DNA of 64,000 nucleotides from Lepidodermella squamata. Its lineage: Eukaryota > Gastrotricha. Both the position numbers and the translations under genes were made by a program. Under the pieces are notes generated by a model. That model was not told the DNA's origin. It made no database searches and saw nothing but the letters and a program-made list of their open reading frames with translations. Location of the stretch: positions 2,418,001 to 2,482,000 of the forward strand of contig JBLDXI010000029.1 in the NCBI GenBank assembly GCA_047495785.1, given 5' to 3'. Shown here piece after piece: positions 10,410 to 22,377 of this stretch (its first letter is position 1; each line of letters starts with the position of its first letter).

Positions 10410-13045
10410 TTCTCAGCGCCCATCAGGATGACCAAGTCATGAATGCTGGGAGATAAAAATTACTATCCAAGATTTTCTACAAGTTAGGCGTGTTCGATTA
10501 ATCGAGAATTGTAACATCTCACTTGTTTGTGTGTATATCTTTGATTATTATAAAGATGGATGACTCGACTTTTTAGTTTATTTTACATGCGACGAGCGTT
10601 GAATGGAAAAATGGTCTGTGATCATAATGAATAAATAAGTCTTCAAATAAAATTGTTTCTTATCACGTGAAACTGAGATGTTGAATCCAGGCGGTATTTA
10701 CGCTGCAATCGCTATCGGAAATTGGCACGATTCAACACATTATTTTATAACATTCTTTAGAGGAAGAATCAAATTTCAAAGGGTTTGCCAAGCGCTCTTC
10801 CTGAGTGAGGGTTCCAGCACTAAAAGTTCCCCGGGGACCTGTGGTTTTTCGAGTTTCTAGCTCTTCATATTATTTCAATTTATTAATTATCGAGCCTAAT
10901 CGATAGATCCTTATAGTTCACGCTATCGTCGGTCACCTCACGAGTTATAAGCCTGCTGAGCCGAAATCGATTTCATATTATCGATTTAGTAAATCAGTGA
11001 TTTTTCTGATATCGGCAGTCTAGGAACCCAGTATTTCACATTTTCCTATGTAGCCGGGGGTAGATGAAGAATAAAATATCTCAAAGATGGAGGTTGGTGC
11101 ATTTTCGATGAAGGAAAATTCCAAATCGAAAACATTCGGATTTCCTAAACGGTGAAATTTAGTGCTGGGATCGACTATCATGTAATCGGTACAAGAAACG
11201 GGTCATCCACTGAAGTTGATTTCTGAAGTTTCCTCCTGTTCATCGATAACAAACGTACAACGCATCACGAGTCGCTTCAGAAGTTAATTGGTTATCCTCA
11301 AGTGAGGGGGTCGAATTGAAAATGTCAGCCCAGGGTAGAAATTTGCGCGAAAAATATGAACGGCGATATATTAATAATGATGGCTGCAGAGGACATGCAA
11401 TTATATTTGAATTACACGTGATTGATTCTCAGCTCCTGTCCAGCTAGTGAAAACGAGGTAATCTATTCTTAACAATAATTGGCCTCGTAAAACGCATAGT
11501 TCGCCCGCAAACAAACTCAATTTCCTGCTTGCCCCTATTTCCTTCGAGGTAAACAAGAGGCATGTGGGTGCTTTTATAATGCGATGATAAAACCTGCCGG
11601 GAAGGGACATCTCGGCAGCACGTGGAGAAGCCTTGTGACGGCAGGAAACACGGCCAAACAGGAAGGCGATATAGGTTCAAGTTTCCGAAGATGACACTTA
11701 TAAATGTCTCTATAAGCCCTAGGCGTGACCATTTGCGTCATCTACACGGCGCCTCACGTGTTCATACACGTTAACGCTGTTGTTTATGAATGCGTAGGAA
11801 TAATTAGCCGGAAAATTTAAAGTCGCGAGACCTATAAACAATCGCGGCTATTTAATGCCCGATTCATTTAGGAAAAAATCACATTTTTTCAAAAGAAATT
11901 AGATTTATATTTGTCTAATTTATTGTATTAAATCGGGTGCAATGTCTCTTTGCTGGCACCCGAGAAATATGAAAAAATATCAGGTGCTCTTAATGAAGCG
12001 AAATCTATATAAGCTTCAAACGTGGCAACTTTCATTATTCATTTCACTACGACACGTTCCCACGCATTCCACGCAAAGCAATGGAATCATGTGATATTTG
12101 GGAATATTCATGTTATCTGACATAAACCACCGATATATATACTGGCTATACGCTGCTAACCCTTTGGATTTTCGCAGGCTCATATCACGTGCTCGCATCC
12201 CTATAACATTATTAAGTGCGCGATATTTTTGTAAACGGCGAGGATAATGCCATTCATAAAGTCGGGGCTTATTGATTGCTCTCTTGTTGTACAAGTCATT
12301 TCCTCTCTAGGCACTGGGGTGAAAGTCCCCTCTTGAAGACACAACTCAAGTAAAATGTTTCCGCCATTTTGCATGCGGGCGTTCACTGTTAGGCGATTTC
12401 CTGAATGATGGCAAATGTCCACGCCCACGACGGCTTCGGTTGAGCAATGTCGCTTTAATTCATTTTTTCAACTGAAATTTGCATTGCCCTCCGCATATGT
12501 TCAAAGTCACATGCGTAAGTCACTTCGTACTGAGCTTTTCATTCGTAATTTTATTAGTGAAATGGCCCTAACGGCGATCACCATGAAAAGCAATTTGATT
12601 TGTTTTTTATTGCTTTTCGGTTGACATGAAATAATTAGATAAATGTGGACATTTCGCCTGATCAGCTTCATTGGCCATAGTAATTGTCGCAACAAAAAAT
12701 TAAACTTTCAATTCTCCTGATTTATTTTACAAATGATCAATTTTGAGGTGTTGATAACTTGCTCAGAAATGTCCAACGTGTAAGTCGACATAATTGAATT
12801 TAGTGCTATGTTGTCTGAATTGTCTTATAATTTGGGCCAAAAGTTGGGAAAATTGCTTCATCACGTGGCTGTCAACGTTGAGTTAAGAGCGACGTCACAT
12901 TATTAGGTGACGCTAAACAAGACGATGTAACTTGATTAGGGGTATAATTTTTAAGTGGGTCTCTCCACGTGAGTAAACCTGAATATATATCGCGAAAATT
13001 TCTTCGAATCAATCTAGACAGTTTATATTGACGCTGCAAATTAAC
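10410..13045. other. Long intergenic region, no gene recognised
   Basis: About 2.6 kb between UBE3C and the first Cys-peptide gene. Short open frames occur on both strands but none has family motifs, consistent splice sites or a convincing start. It should contain the UBE3C 3' UTR and the upstream control region of the Cys-peptide genes. I see no tRNA-like cloverleaf and no large repeat. Confidence 0.5.
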
Positions 13046-13454
13046 ATGCTGATATCTCGGGCCGCAATAAATCACAACTTCCTTGCAACAGTCATTGCAA
13101 CTGCACTTCTTTTCAATTACATCGCAGCTGATTATCAAAGTAATTTTTTTTTTTTCAACTAGTTTCAAAAAAATCTTCATTTTTTCCTCAGGCATATCAA
13201 GCAGAATGCGCCAACTCAGCACGCCTTCAACTGCTTATCAAATCAGCCTGAGGGACCAGGAATCTGTTCGATCCAGGGGTAAGCAGTGGCAGCAAATGAT
13301 GGGAACTGCTCTACGTGCCGGGCATCAAATGCAAACTCTGTGCGTGGCTATTTGCGCGTCGTCGAACTACAAGCAGCCAATTTGCGTTCACTGCCCGAAG
13401 CGATCGAAGCTTTCAGCTCAAAGGCGGACTAATCCTCTAGCTTTCGAATCGTGA
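13046..13454 (+). CDS. Small secreted Cys peptide precursor 1 (unrecognised)
   Basis: No family recognised. Exon 1 (13046-13139) encodes a signal peptide: MLISRAAINHN, then FLATVIATALLFNYIAA; a phase-1 intron of 52 bp ends at cctcag, and exon 2 (13192-13454) encodes the rest, 118 aa in all. The C-terminal part has four cysteines as C-x3-C-x9-C-x2-C (LCVAIC, then ICVHCPKRS). Basic sites (VRSRGK, PKRSK, AQRR) could be processing sites. The next gene, 165 bp downstream, has the same architecture: signal exon, phase-1 intron, four-Cys end with C-[VL]-H-C-P. It may be a neuropeptide, hormone or other secreted peptide; a secreted zinc-binding module is an alternative because the Cys come in close pairs. 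Confidence 0.6.
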
Positions 13455-13618
13455 TTGCAATTTCATGCAACATTCCCAGCAAAATTGCAAACTATTGTTC
13501 GACTTTTTAATATTGTATACGTCGTGCCATCGTTTTACTTACAAAAAATCGTCAAAATAATTCTGAGAATATTTTTTCTTCTAGGAATTACAATTTAAAC
13601 TGAATTTTTCCGATCAAC

Positions 13619-13945
13619 ATGGTAACAGCCCAGCAAAATCCATCCTTTATTGCGATATCTTTCGCGGTAATTGTATGCGCTCAGTACCTCATCAGACCAT
13701 CAGTAGCACTCCCAGAAGGTAAAATCGAACAATTCATATTAATTTAAATTTAAATTTAATTTTTTTCATCAGGAGGCCTGCATGTTTTCAGAGGTAACGA
13801 ACTTGCATCGAAAATCACCGAATCCACGAGTGAAGAATTTGTCGTGCGAAAGCGAGTCAAAGACAGCCCGTGGTGTAAAATCTGCCACCGCATGCCGCAC
13901 TCTAGCACAAAAGGACTTTGTCTTCATTGCCCTCATCATGGTTGA
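13619..13945 (+). CDS. Small secreted Cys peptide precursor 2 (unrecognised)
   Basis: Two exons (13619-13718, 13773-13945) with a 54-bp phase-1 intron encode 90 aa. The start is a hydrophobic signal segment (SFIAISFAVIVCAQYLI), followed by a short spacer, a basic VRKR site that looks like a convertase site, then about 30 residues with four cysteines as C-x2-C-x11-C-x2-C (PWCKICHR, LCLHCPHHG), ending HHG and stop. The C-L-H-C-P block matches C-V-H-C-P of the preceding gene, so the two are probably a diverged tandem pair. If cleaved at VRKR the mature peptide would start VKDSPWCKIC. No known hormone family was recognised. The gene call rests on signal peptide, splice sites and the paired layout. 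Confidence 0.62.
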
Positions 13946-15402
13946 TAAAACGCGTTGTTATATCTCAATAATTGTCGTCTGGAAGATCTGCAGTTGTTTT
14001 TTCTCAAAATTGAATTAAACGCCATCGAAACTTCCTAGTCGTTCATCGACGGCGCGCCGAACTATATGTCGGCCACGTGGTGGATGACCTTTGCGAAATG
14101 AAAGTTATTGTCGTGTTGTGCGAAAGATGACCCGCATTCTCCACCAAGAACGGAAGTCTAATTTTAGCTTTAGCGCTCGTCTTTCTGTTGCGCGTAGCTC
14201 ACTGACGTTTCAACGTTGTCAAACAAAATCGCAGCAACACAAATTTTATTCTCGTTATTCATTTTTCGTTGAAATAATGTTGCTTGTTATTTTTTTTACA
14301 AGCCTTCAAAAGTCTGACGTTATAAAAGCGGAAATGCGCAGCAATTTTTCTCAAAAAAAGTAATAAAAGATGAAATTTGAACTGCGTTGGCAAGTTTTAT
14401 GTCAGGTGAAAGCCACGTAATGGCCGGAAATAAGTGGCGAGATGTTTTGTTTTATCTATGAGAGGGAGTGTCGGAGTACAGCATGTCTGATTTCTGCCAT
14501 TGCTAACCTGACATCATGACTTGCGAATTTGTCACCTTAATAAACTTAAAGAACGGAACTTTCAATTAACTTCGCGACAATTCCATCAAAGCATTGAATA
14601 TTCCGTTGTTGTCAATTAAAAAATGTCTGCTGATTAAAAATCTATCAAAACATTTATGTTCTAACTTATTAAGAATTTTGAGAAGATAGCACTAAATCGA
14701 ATTAGTCTTTATTAGCTGACATTTCAAGGCCAGAAAAATGGTCAGCTAACTGGGGACTAATTCGATTGCAAGTCAGAGTAAGTCTATATTGTTTGTTCCT
14801 CAGAGCGTGGTCTTTCAAAGTGCGAAATTCGGCGGCGGCCCTAGCACGTGACAAATCAATTTTTGCAAAATTGTGTTATGACAATTTGAACACGCCATGG
14901 CAAATGATTTTAAGCGCATTTCTTGCCCAGTTTAACCGCAAATGTTTGACGGACATTTCTTCAATTTGTCATGATGTTATTTTAACACACGCTTGATTGG
15001 TCATGACAAATGCCCTTATATCTACGAGCTGGCCGTCTCTTTATTTTGCATTCGGTAAATAGTAAACATTACTGGGACAGACAAATGGGACGAAATTAAT
15101 TTCACCTTTTTGAACCTGATGAAATGTCTGCAAACAGGTTTACATATAGAAATTGATCTTACATATACAACTTGATGGCCAGGGCCACTGCTGTCAGATG
15201 AGCAAATTGAATAAATAACGAAGAAAATATACGCTGTGTTGATTAAGGTGTGAGCTGATGTACCTATATCGATTTTGTCACCCGGGTACTGGTGTGTTTT
15301 TAGGGTGGCTCTAAAATGGCCTAATTTCGCCTAGAATAAATAAGGCTTTATTATACACGGAATGCACGGGTGGTTGACCCGTTTCCCTTTTCCTGTGATT
15401 AG
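13946..15402. other. Intergenic, no gene recognised
   Basis: About 1.45 kb between Cys peptide 2 and the Ig-domain gene. An upstream exon with the Ig gene's signal peptide probably lies in its right part but I could not place it with confidence. No RNA gene or repeat seen. Confidence 0.45.
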
Positions 15403-17250
15403 TTTTATGATTCATTTCTCGAAACAATCTACCTACTATGGAAACACTGGCGATATCGTTCAGGTAGCAAAAATCCGAATTAATCGTTCAATATAAGGAA
15501 ATTCTATTTACAATAGCTGCAATGTCGCTTATCGGAATCAAGTATTTGTATAACTTTGGTGCCTGAGCATAACGATGCAACTAGCGATAGCTCAACACCG
15601 TTCAGTGTAATTTGGGTCTACTCGGCGCTGCCTCCTGATGCCGAATTCGCATCGATGGATAGATATCAGCAAACAACAAGCAAATCGCCGACAACTCGAG
15701 CGCCGTGGCTGCCGGAAATACCCGGAACGAAACCAAGGCCCCTGAAAAACAGCGGCCGTTACCTGATCTACCCAATCAGCAGTGAGGAGCTCATCCCTCA
15801 AGTCATACTTCAGATCACTAATGTCACCTGGTAATTATGGCGCCAAATTTTGCGTAGTTTCCTGTTTTAGCTGAAAACATCCCCCGCTTGCACTTAGGCG
15901 TAGGAAATTCGACAGTTTAATAGTGGGATAAAAGTTCGGAGAAATTATTCGTCTCTGTTCGATATTCCTAGGTGTGTTCAAATCAGTGGGATCTTATTAC
16001 AGGCAGTTTAGAATTAGCAGACTATATCAGACGTTTATTTTTGTTTAAATCCCTCGATTTTGGTGTCATTCTAGGTCAGATGCCGGGACCTATGCGTGCT
16101 ATTGCGCTGAAGACTTCCCGCCCCGAGCCCTGGGCATTCATCAAATGGTTATTTTCGGTCGCCCCTATGTCATAATCTCGGCTTTCGAAACTGGTTATCA
16201 CTACGCCATACCGTCTACCCGGGTTGTTTCGGAGAACAATTCAACGATGACCAGTTTGATGCTAGCGCCCTTGTCCAACATCACGCTCACGTGCGTATAC
16301 TCAAACACCGTGTTCCCTATTCGGATGTTTGTTTGGCTCAAGGACGGCGCCGAATTAGCGACGAGTGCGTCGGATAATACCCTGGAAATCACAAATATGA
16401 CCACGTGAGTCGGGTTGTGAATTATTTTTAATTCGAATGCACCTTTCTCGTCGTACGTATAGGGAAGATCGAGGATACTACGCTTGTCGTGTCGTGCTGT
16501 CTGATATGATCAATTCGACCGGACCTTCGTTTCAGCTTAATACACCCGATATTCCGACAAGTTTGTCTCATTAAAATAAACGTACACTGCGCAAAAAAGT
16601 CCGGTTTCACCGCAAATTGAAATGATCATTTTTTTGCAATAAATATGGGGCAAATCTGGGATAAGTCTGTGTCAGACCTAGTAAACGACATGCAAAACGC
16701 GGCAAATGAACCCTAATTTTTTGCGCTGTGTATAAGAGATATTTTTATATTAAAGATTTTTCCTAAGAATTTCAAATATTTAAAATTCAAAAATCAAATT
16801 TTTTCCCCCTTACAATTTCAAATATTTAAACAAAAATGTGGGTTAAAAATGCGCGACGTTTTGAGTTTCTCTCGTTAAAAATAATTGAAATTTAAAAATT
16901 AAAATTAGAAAAATATTTTCAATTTTTTTAATTTGAACAAAGTGGATGGAATTTTTTTATGATTTTTTTTATTATTATTTCTCTCAGCTACTCAATCAAT
17001 GTCTGAGTATGTGAAGAAAGACGATTTTCCAGTTATCCTAGTCATAGTTTTGGCCTGCGTCCTCTTCATTGTCATTCTAATGACTGTCGTTACAATTCTC
17101 ATCATCCGAGCTCTCCAAAAGCAGCAAAGAGATCGCGTGGTAGGTTGATTGGGCTTTGAAAATAAAGAAAATAAATTCCGTTTAAATTTCCAGCGATTCA
17201 CTCTTCCAACCTCAGCGAACGCAGGTTACGATTCGCCACGATCGCGATAG
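15403..17250 (+). CDS. Single-pass membrane protein with two Ig-like domains (5' end unresolved)
   Basis: Exons 15403-15463, 15517-15830, 16075-16404, 16463-16560, 16988-17139 and 17194-17250 join in consistent phase. Ig domain 1: GDIVQLQCRL (B-strand Cys), FSVIWVYS (C-strand Trp), then NVTWSDAGTYACYCAED, the D-x-G-x-Y-x-C signature, formed across an intron. Ig domain 2: NITLTCVYS, FVWLKDGAEL, EDRGYYACRVV. Then a short stalk with SMSEYVKKDD, a transmembrane helix (VILVIVLACVLFIVILMTVV) and a short basic tail (LQKQQRDRVRFTLP). N-glycosylation sites (NVT, NST, NIT) are present. The layout suggests a type I cell-surface adhesion or receptor protein. A signal peptide must lie upstream of 15403 unless ATG 15407 is used, and I could not identify that exon. 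Orthology not assigned. Confidence 0.8.
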
Positions 17251-18013
17251 CGAAAAAAATCTCGAGTCAAAATATCACTCTTTTATTAACGAGCTTGGTT
17301 GTTTTGTTTCGGAGTTTTAGAGAGAATTTCACGCGCAGACAAAATGATAAAATCTGAAGAATAAATTATTAGCCTCGATCAATAAATACTTTGTTCTGAA
17401 TTTTTTTTTTACCATCATCCTGGGTTGTGGCTACAATTTAGGGCGCGAGAGACATCATTATACAAGAAAATTATATCCAATACAATTGTGCCGATATGCG
17501 TATATAGTATTTTCGTTTTAGAGTAAGTGTGGTATAGAGAGAGAAAGAGACAAATACGATTTTCCCATTAGTTATTTACAGCTCCGTTAATTATTCATCA
17601 GCGAGTTCATAACAATAAAATCACTCATAATATTCAAGATTTTTACATCATGAAGGCGATGCGTTCCGTTTATATGGTGTGTAAATATCCTCAAATTTTA
17701 GGAAAAAATGGCAATTTTTTAGGCAACACATCGGAAAGAGGTAAACTTTCTACAAAACATGGCGAAGAATGCAAACTCAATCGTGCATAGCTAAGAAAGT
17801 GCTAGAAAAAACGGAATGGAATAGTAATATGAAAAAAAATTGCAGATTGTAAATTAATATCCGAATAAAATTTTATCACATTTTAGCCTTTTTGCAACAG
17901 AATTCGTTGTAAGTGCGGAAAGCTGGTAACTAAATGGTGTGGCGCATAATTTTCCCCTGAATATTTTTATAACTCAAGCAGATTGCATCTCATTTTCACA
18001 TTGAGTTATCAAA
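17251..18013. other. Convergent intergenic region / 3' UTRs
   Basis: Lies between the converging Ig gene (plus) and MAPK15 (minus). AT-rich with aataaa-type signals near 17358-17389. No coding or RNA gene seen. Confidence 0.55.
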
Positions 18014-20397
18014 CTATTTCTTCTGCGAGCCGTTGTTTCCTATGCCCTGGGTGTGAAGCTGAGCCAGAGCTTGTTCCGTTATCGTACCGTACATTTGCGA
18101 GTATGAGTTGAAATTGGCACGATGGGCACCTGAAGACGGCTGGTTTCGCGAGTTGTCATACACCCTGCGGCCGTATTTATCCGGATGCTGACGACCCGGT
18201 GGTGAAAGTCCATCGCCGTACGATCTCGGCTCTTGCGGCTGAGCTTGAGGCTGTGGCTTGTCTTTGGCTGAAACAGGTCGCGAGCCAACACCGTGATAAC
18301 CACTCTGCGTTTTCGAACCCGTTGCGCCCATCGATACCGTATGATGAAGCGGTTTGTTCGAAGTTGAATTTTTTGAATCTCGAACAACAACCGGGTTGCC
18401 TAAACCGCGGCTGAAGGAACTTCTGACGCCAGGCCCACCAATGGTTTGGCTCAGCATCCCTTGGTCACCCTCGTAGACAGCATGGCCATCAACGTGGACG
18501 TTTTCGAGACTTCTCTGCCGGGCTAGTTTGCTATTACGCCCGCTATTACCCGGCCCGCCCAACATTTGATTCCCATTATTGGCATGCGATATCACATGAT
18601 GGTTGTTAGAAGTGCCACAGGCGGCGGCGGCCAGTAAGGCAGAACGTCCAGGTAGACATTTGTTGAAAGCCGAGCTCGTTTTTTCAGCCATGCCGCCAAT
18701 AACATCTAAATTTAAACACATGAATGAGCGCACGTGATACAAACAAGACTTGCGCCATTCATACTAGCGCGCTTTGAATGAAATAACAAACAAACAAGGC
18801 TTTTACGCAGAAATTGGGTACTTTTTAGCCGAAATCAGGACGATTTTAGGATTTAATTAGTGAAATCGTCTTACTTGTTGCTGAGTTGCTTCGCATTAAT
18901 CCAGCGCTACTCACTGCCGCCTTGACTTCAGGCCCGCCTGCAGCTACAACAGCAGCGGCGCGAGCCGCATTAGCCCCGCTTGTGCCGAGGACTTGGCCAG
19001 GAACTTGACCGGGTACAGTGCCGGCTACTGCAGCTGTAGTTACGCGAAGATTTCGCTTCTCGAGTTCGACCTGAGATGACCTAACTAAATCCTCGCGTTT
19101 CTTTCTCCGCCGCTCGGCTTTTTTCTGAAGGATCATTTCGTACAGCTTGTTTCTGTACTCTTCGACAGAAAGCTGGACGTCATCGTCGAGAGGCGGGACA
19201 ACCACTCGACCAGCGATGTGTTCGTCTTGAGGGTTATGAAATTTGGCGACATATGGGTGCTTCAAACATTGCTCTGATGAGGGGCGTTTATCTGGGTTAA
19301 AGACTAGCAGACGTTTCATCAAGTCTAGACCGTCTGCAGGTTGGCCGTCTCCGGCTATTTCGTCGAGGTTTTTGCGAACAGTTTTATCGCGAGCTTTTTC
19401 TATCACAGATGCGCCATAGGCCGATTTGATTGCTTCGACATCATCAGCAGTTGGCGGGGGAATAGCAGCTATGATGCGCTCCACTTGATTAAGTGTGCTT
19501 GACCCGGGGAAAAGAGGCTTTCCGCTCAACATTTCTCCTATAATACAGCCCAAGCTCCACAGATCAACACCGGCGGTGTAACTGTTCGGAATGAATAATC
19601 ATTAAAAATATACAATCGCATTGTAAATTCTCACCGATGAGAAGCAAGTAGAATTTCTGGCGCTCGATACCAACGAGTTGCCACGTATTCTGTGAGATTG
19701 GGGTCGCCAGTTTCTTCGTCGCGTCGGATTTGGGAGAGTGACCGGGCCAAACCGAAATCGCAAATTTTTACAAAGCAATTGGCATCGAGGAGTATGTTAG
19801 AAGGCTAAAAATTAAGAGCAGTTCATGGAAATGTCCAGCTAAAGACTCATTCCACTACCTTTAAATCACGGTGAATAACGGCTGCGGAGTGCAGATATTT
19901 CATGGCTTTAAAGAGCTGATACATAATATATCGTTTGTGTATTTCTTGGAGAATGTTTCCTCTCTTTATGACATTGTGCAAGTCAGTATCTGTGGATATT
20001 GAAAATAAAACATTAATAGCAACGCTCGATTTGCAGACTCGCAGATCTAATTACCCATGAACTCAAAGACTAGATAAATGTCTTTATCATTCTCAGCACG
20101 AATAACATTTAGCAATTTGACGATGTTCTTATGGTCGGCAAACTCTTGGAGAAAGAAGATTTCGCGGAAAGTTCGCTGAAAAATCGTGATTCTTGTCAAA
20201 AAGCTTACAAAACAAAACCATTACAAAATTACCTGAGCATCTGTTTGATTTCGGAATGCATCAAATATCTTCTTCAAGGCCACTGGCTCGCTACTATGAG
20301 TATCGATGGCCTTCCATACGATGCCATAGGCTCCTTTACCCAGGCGCTTTTTGACATCGTACCGGGTAAGGACGTGCGGTTCGATGTCGGTAGTCAT
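18014..20397 (-). CDS. MAPK15: Atypical MAP kinase MAPK15 (ERK7/ERK8)
   Basis: Atypical MAP kinase that autophosphorylates its TEY loop; linked to cilia/centrioles, autophagy and secretion in animals. Six exons (20233-20397, 20055-20175, 19859-19989, 19635-19804, 18875-19581, 18014-18705) give 661 aa in frame. Seen: [12 protein letters not shown], the Lys of [20 protein letters not shown] formed across an intron, [22 protein letters not shown] and [10 protein letters not shown]. The kinase core ends near [21 protein letters not shown] long low-complexity tail follows, rich in Ala, Gly, Ser and Pro with basic patches ([12 protein letters not shown]), as in other MAPK15 proteins, whose C terminus controls activity and localisation. 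Longer than human (544) because of the tail. ATG 20397 opens directly with [20 protein letters not shown]. Confidence 0.95.
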
Positions 20398-22377
20398 TGA
20401 ATCAGCCTTAAATTCTCATCGCAAAGAGTTTGCGGACGTCCTAAATCTAGAATAAAGAAAACCCATTATCAGGAATAAATTAGATTGTCTTTTTCGGGGA
20501 CCAAGAACACTTCCATAAGCTATAAGCTACACGAGTTAGTAAAAATGTGCATCAATTTGAAACTAAAATAACCGATCAGTCTCCCAACAGGAAAATGAAA
20601 CAACTAGCTGCGAGGAGTTACCCGTAGTAGTCTCATTACTAAACCCAACGAAAACAAAGCACCGAGTTGCTCCATAGAACCTAAATACCGCCGGAGTACC
20701 GACCAAGGGCTACCGGATCATAACTATAGACGCTCCTAACGTCAAGGACATTCGACAAAAGCATAAACATATTAAAATCATTATTAGTATAATGAGGATA
20801 TTTTATTACCTATTTTAAAAAGTATTTTGCATGCTTATTTAGTGGGAGTAATATCACTCGCTGGTCGCTGTTTCCGCAAGCCTTCCGGCGGCGCGGTCTC
20901 CGAAGTGAGGAGATGCGATGAGCGCCATCTAGTCATTCCAGTTTGCCATTCCAGTGTGCTTGTTACAAAGGGTTTGTGGGCTGTAAATCATCTGCTGAAA
21001 AATATGATATTTTTCTTTCATCGCAACGAGATGGTTGTTGAAACAGTCAAGCGAATCCTGATTTTGTTCAAAAACATAAAGAACAGCAGCTCAGATGTCA
21101 AACTACTGATTAACTGCCGAGTTCCGGAAAACTGCTATACTTTGGTGCGTAAACTCAAATGATAGGGAGTGACTGTAAGGATGTCCCCGATTGACCGAGT
21201 GATCAGCGAACGCCGTAAGAACAGGGTAGTCTGTTGCGCGAAAAAGGCAAGGCGTGGTTCTCTTAGTCGAGAATTCCGGTCCTCTTTTTCTCGTTATTCC
21301 GAATTCATAACGCTAGCTGACCCCCGAAAATCTAAACATCACATGAACTCAAAAAGTCGCACACAGTAAGATGAGCCGAGTCAACAGGAGTTTTATTTTT
21401 ATCCTTGCAAATACCAGAGAAGCTACTTTGTGATTGCAAACACTCTTCGATAAAAGCCCTATCGATTATGTCCGCCTTGAGGCTACTTCGTACTGAATCA
21501 GAACAGCGTGCTCGGCTTTTGATTTGATATGGAAGTTTGTAATTATTTTTGTAATCCAAACATCATCTGTTTAATCAGCAAAATGCGAGTTAATATCTAG
21601 GAACGCTCTCCCTTGCTGCTGGTATCTCTGCGTTATCTCCTTGCGCATTATTCTTCGTGCTGGTTTACAGCTATCACTAACCAGGATACAAAGTCAAATA
21701 ACGTCAAATAACAATACAGTTTATTTGATGACACAATTGGTGTGTTAAAAAATGTATAGCAACGGCGATTAGGACGGTCCGGCAAGTATCAACTTGAAAA
21801 AGGCGCTATCATAATAGAAGCTACAACCGGACGAGTGAATACTGAGTACTAACCAAGATAGAATTGAACATATGATAATAATATTTTTTGCGACTTTTCA
21901 TCTCAGAAATCGAAATTTAAAACATCGACGTTTACGCAGACAAAGTGATGCAGTGACTAACGATATACACAGGGGTAAATTTAACGTGTATCAAAAGTTA
22001 CACAAATAAAAGATAGTTACGCAAGTTTCTAGTGACGTTAATAGGATGAAGGTCGTAATCAAGACTAACAGTGCTGGCTAAAGCTTTTCATTCAAGATTG
22101 ATTATAGAGAACCTTGAGTAGCTCGTCGAATAGACAGAGATACGTCAAAATACGGCAATCGATTGTAATCGATGTCTTTAAACAGCATGCCAACGCGGTG
22201 TTACTGTTCCAAAAATCCAACAATTTAGCAACTCGGCAACATTTCATAGAAAGACTAATTAAATTATATCAGAACTTCCGTAACAGCTTAATTTTAAAAC
22301 AGAGTTCTCGAAACTAAGGTCAAAACAGCTATGATGTTCACGTGCATTCATAGTTTATATGTGTGGTAGCTGGTCGC
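20398..22377. other. Intergenic, no gene recognised
   Basis: About 2 kb between MAPK15 and the CoA transferase pair, both minus. Short open frames only, without recognised motifs. The region near the MAPK15 start should hold its promoter; no TATA box stands out. Confidence 0.5.

Noticed and set aside
15417-15463. ATG at 15439 as start of the Ig-domain gene (METLAISF...)
   Set aside because: Joining it through the donor at 15464 gives a phase that runs into a stop in the next exon; the other frame (GDIVQ|LQC) continues correctly into the Ig domain.
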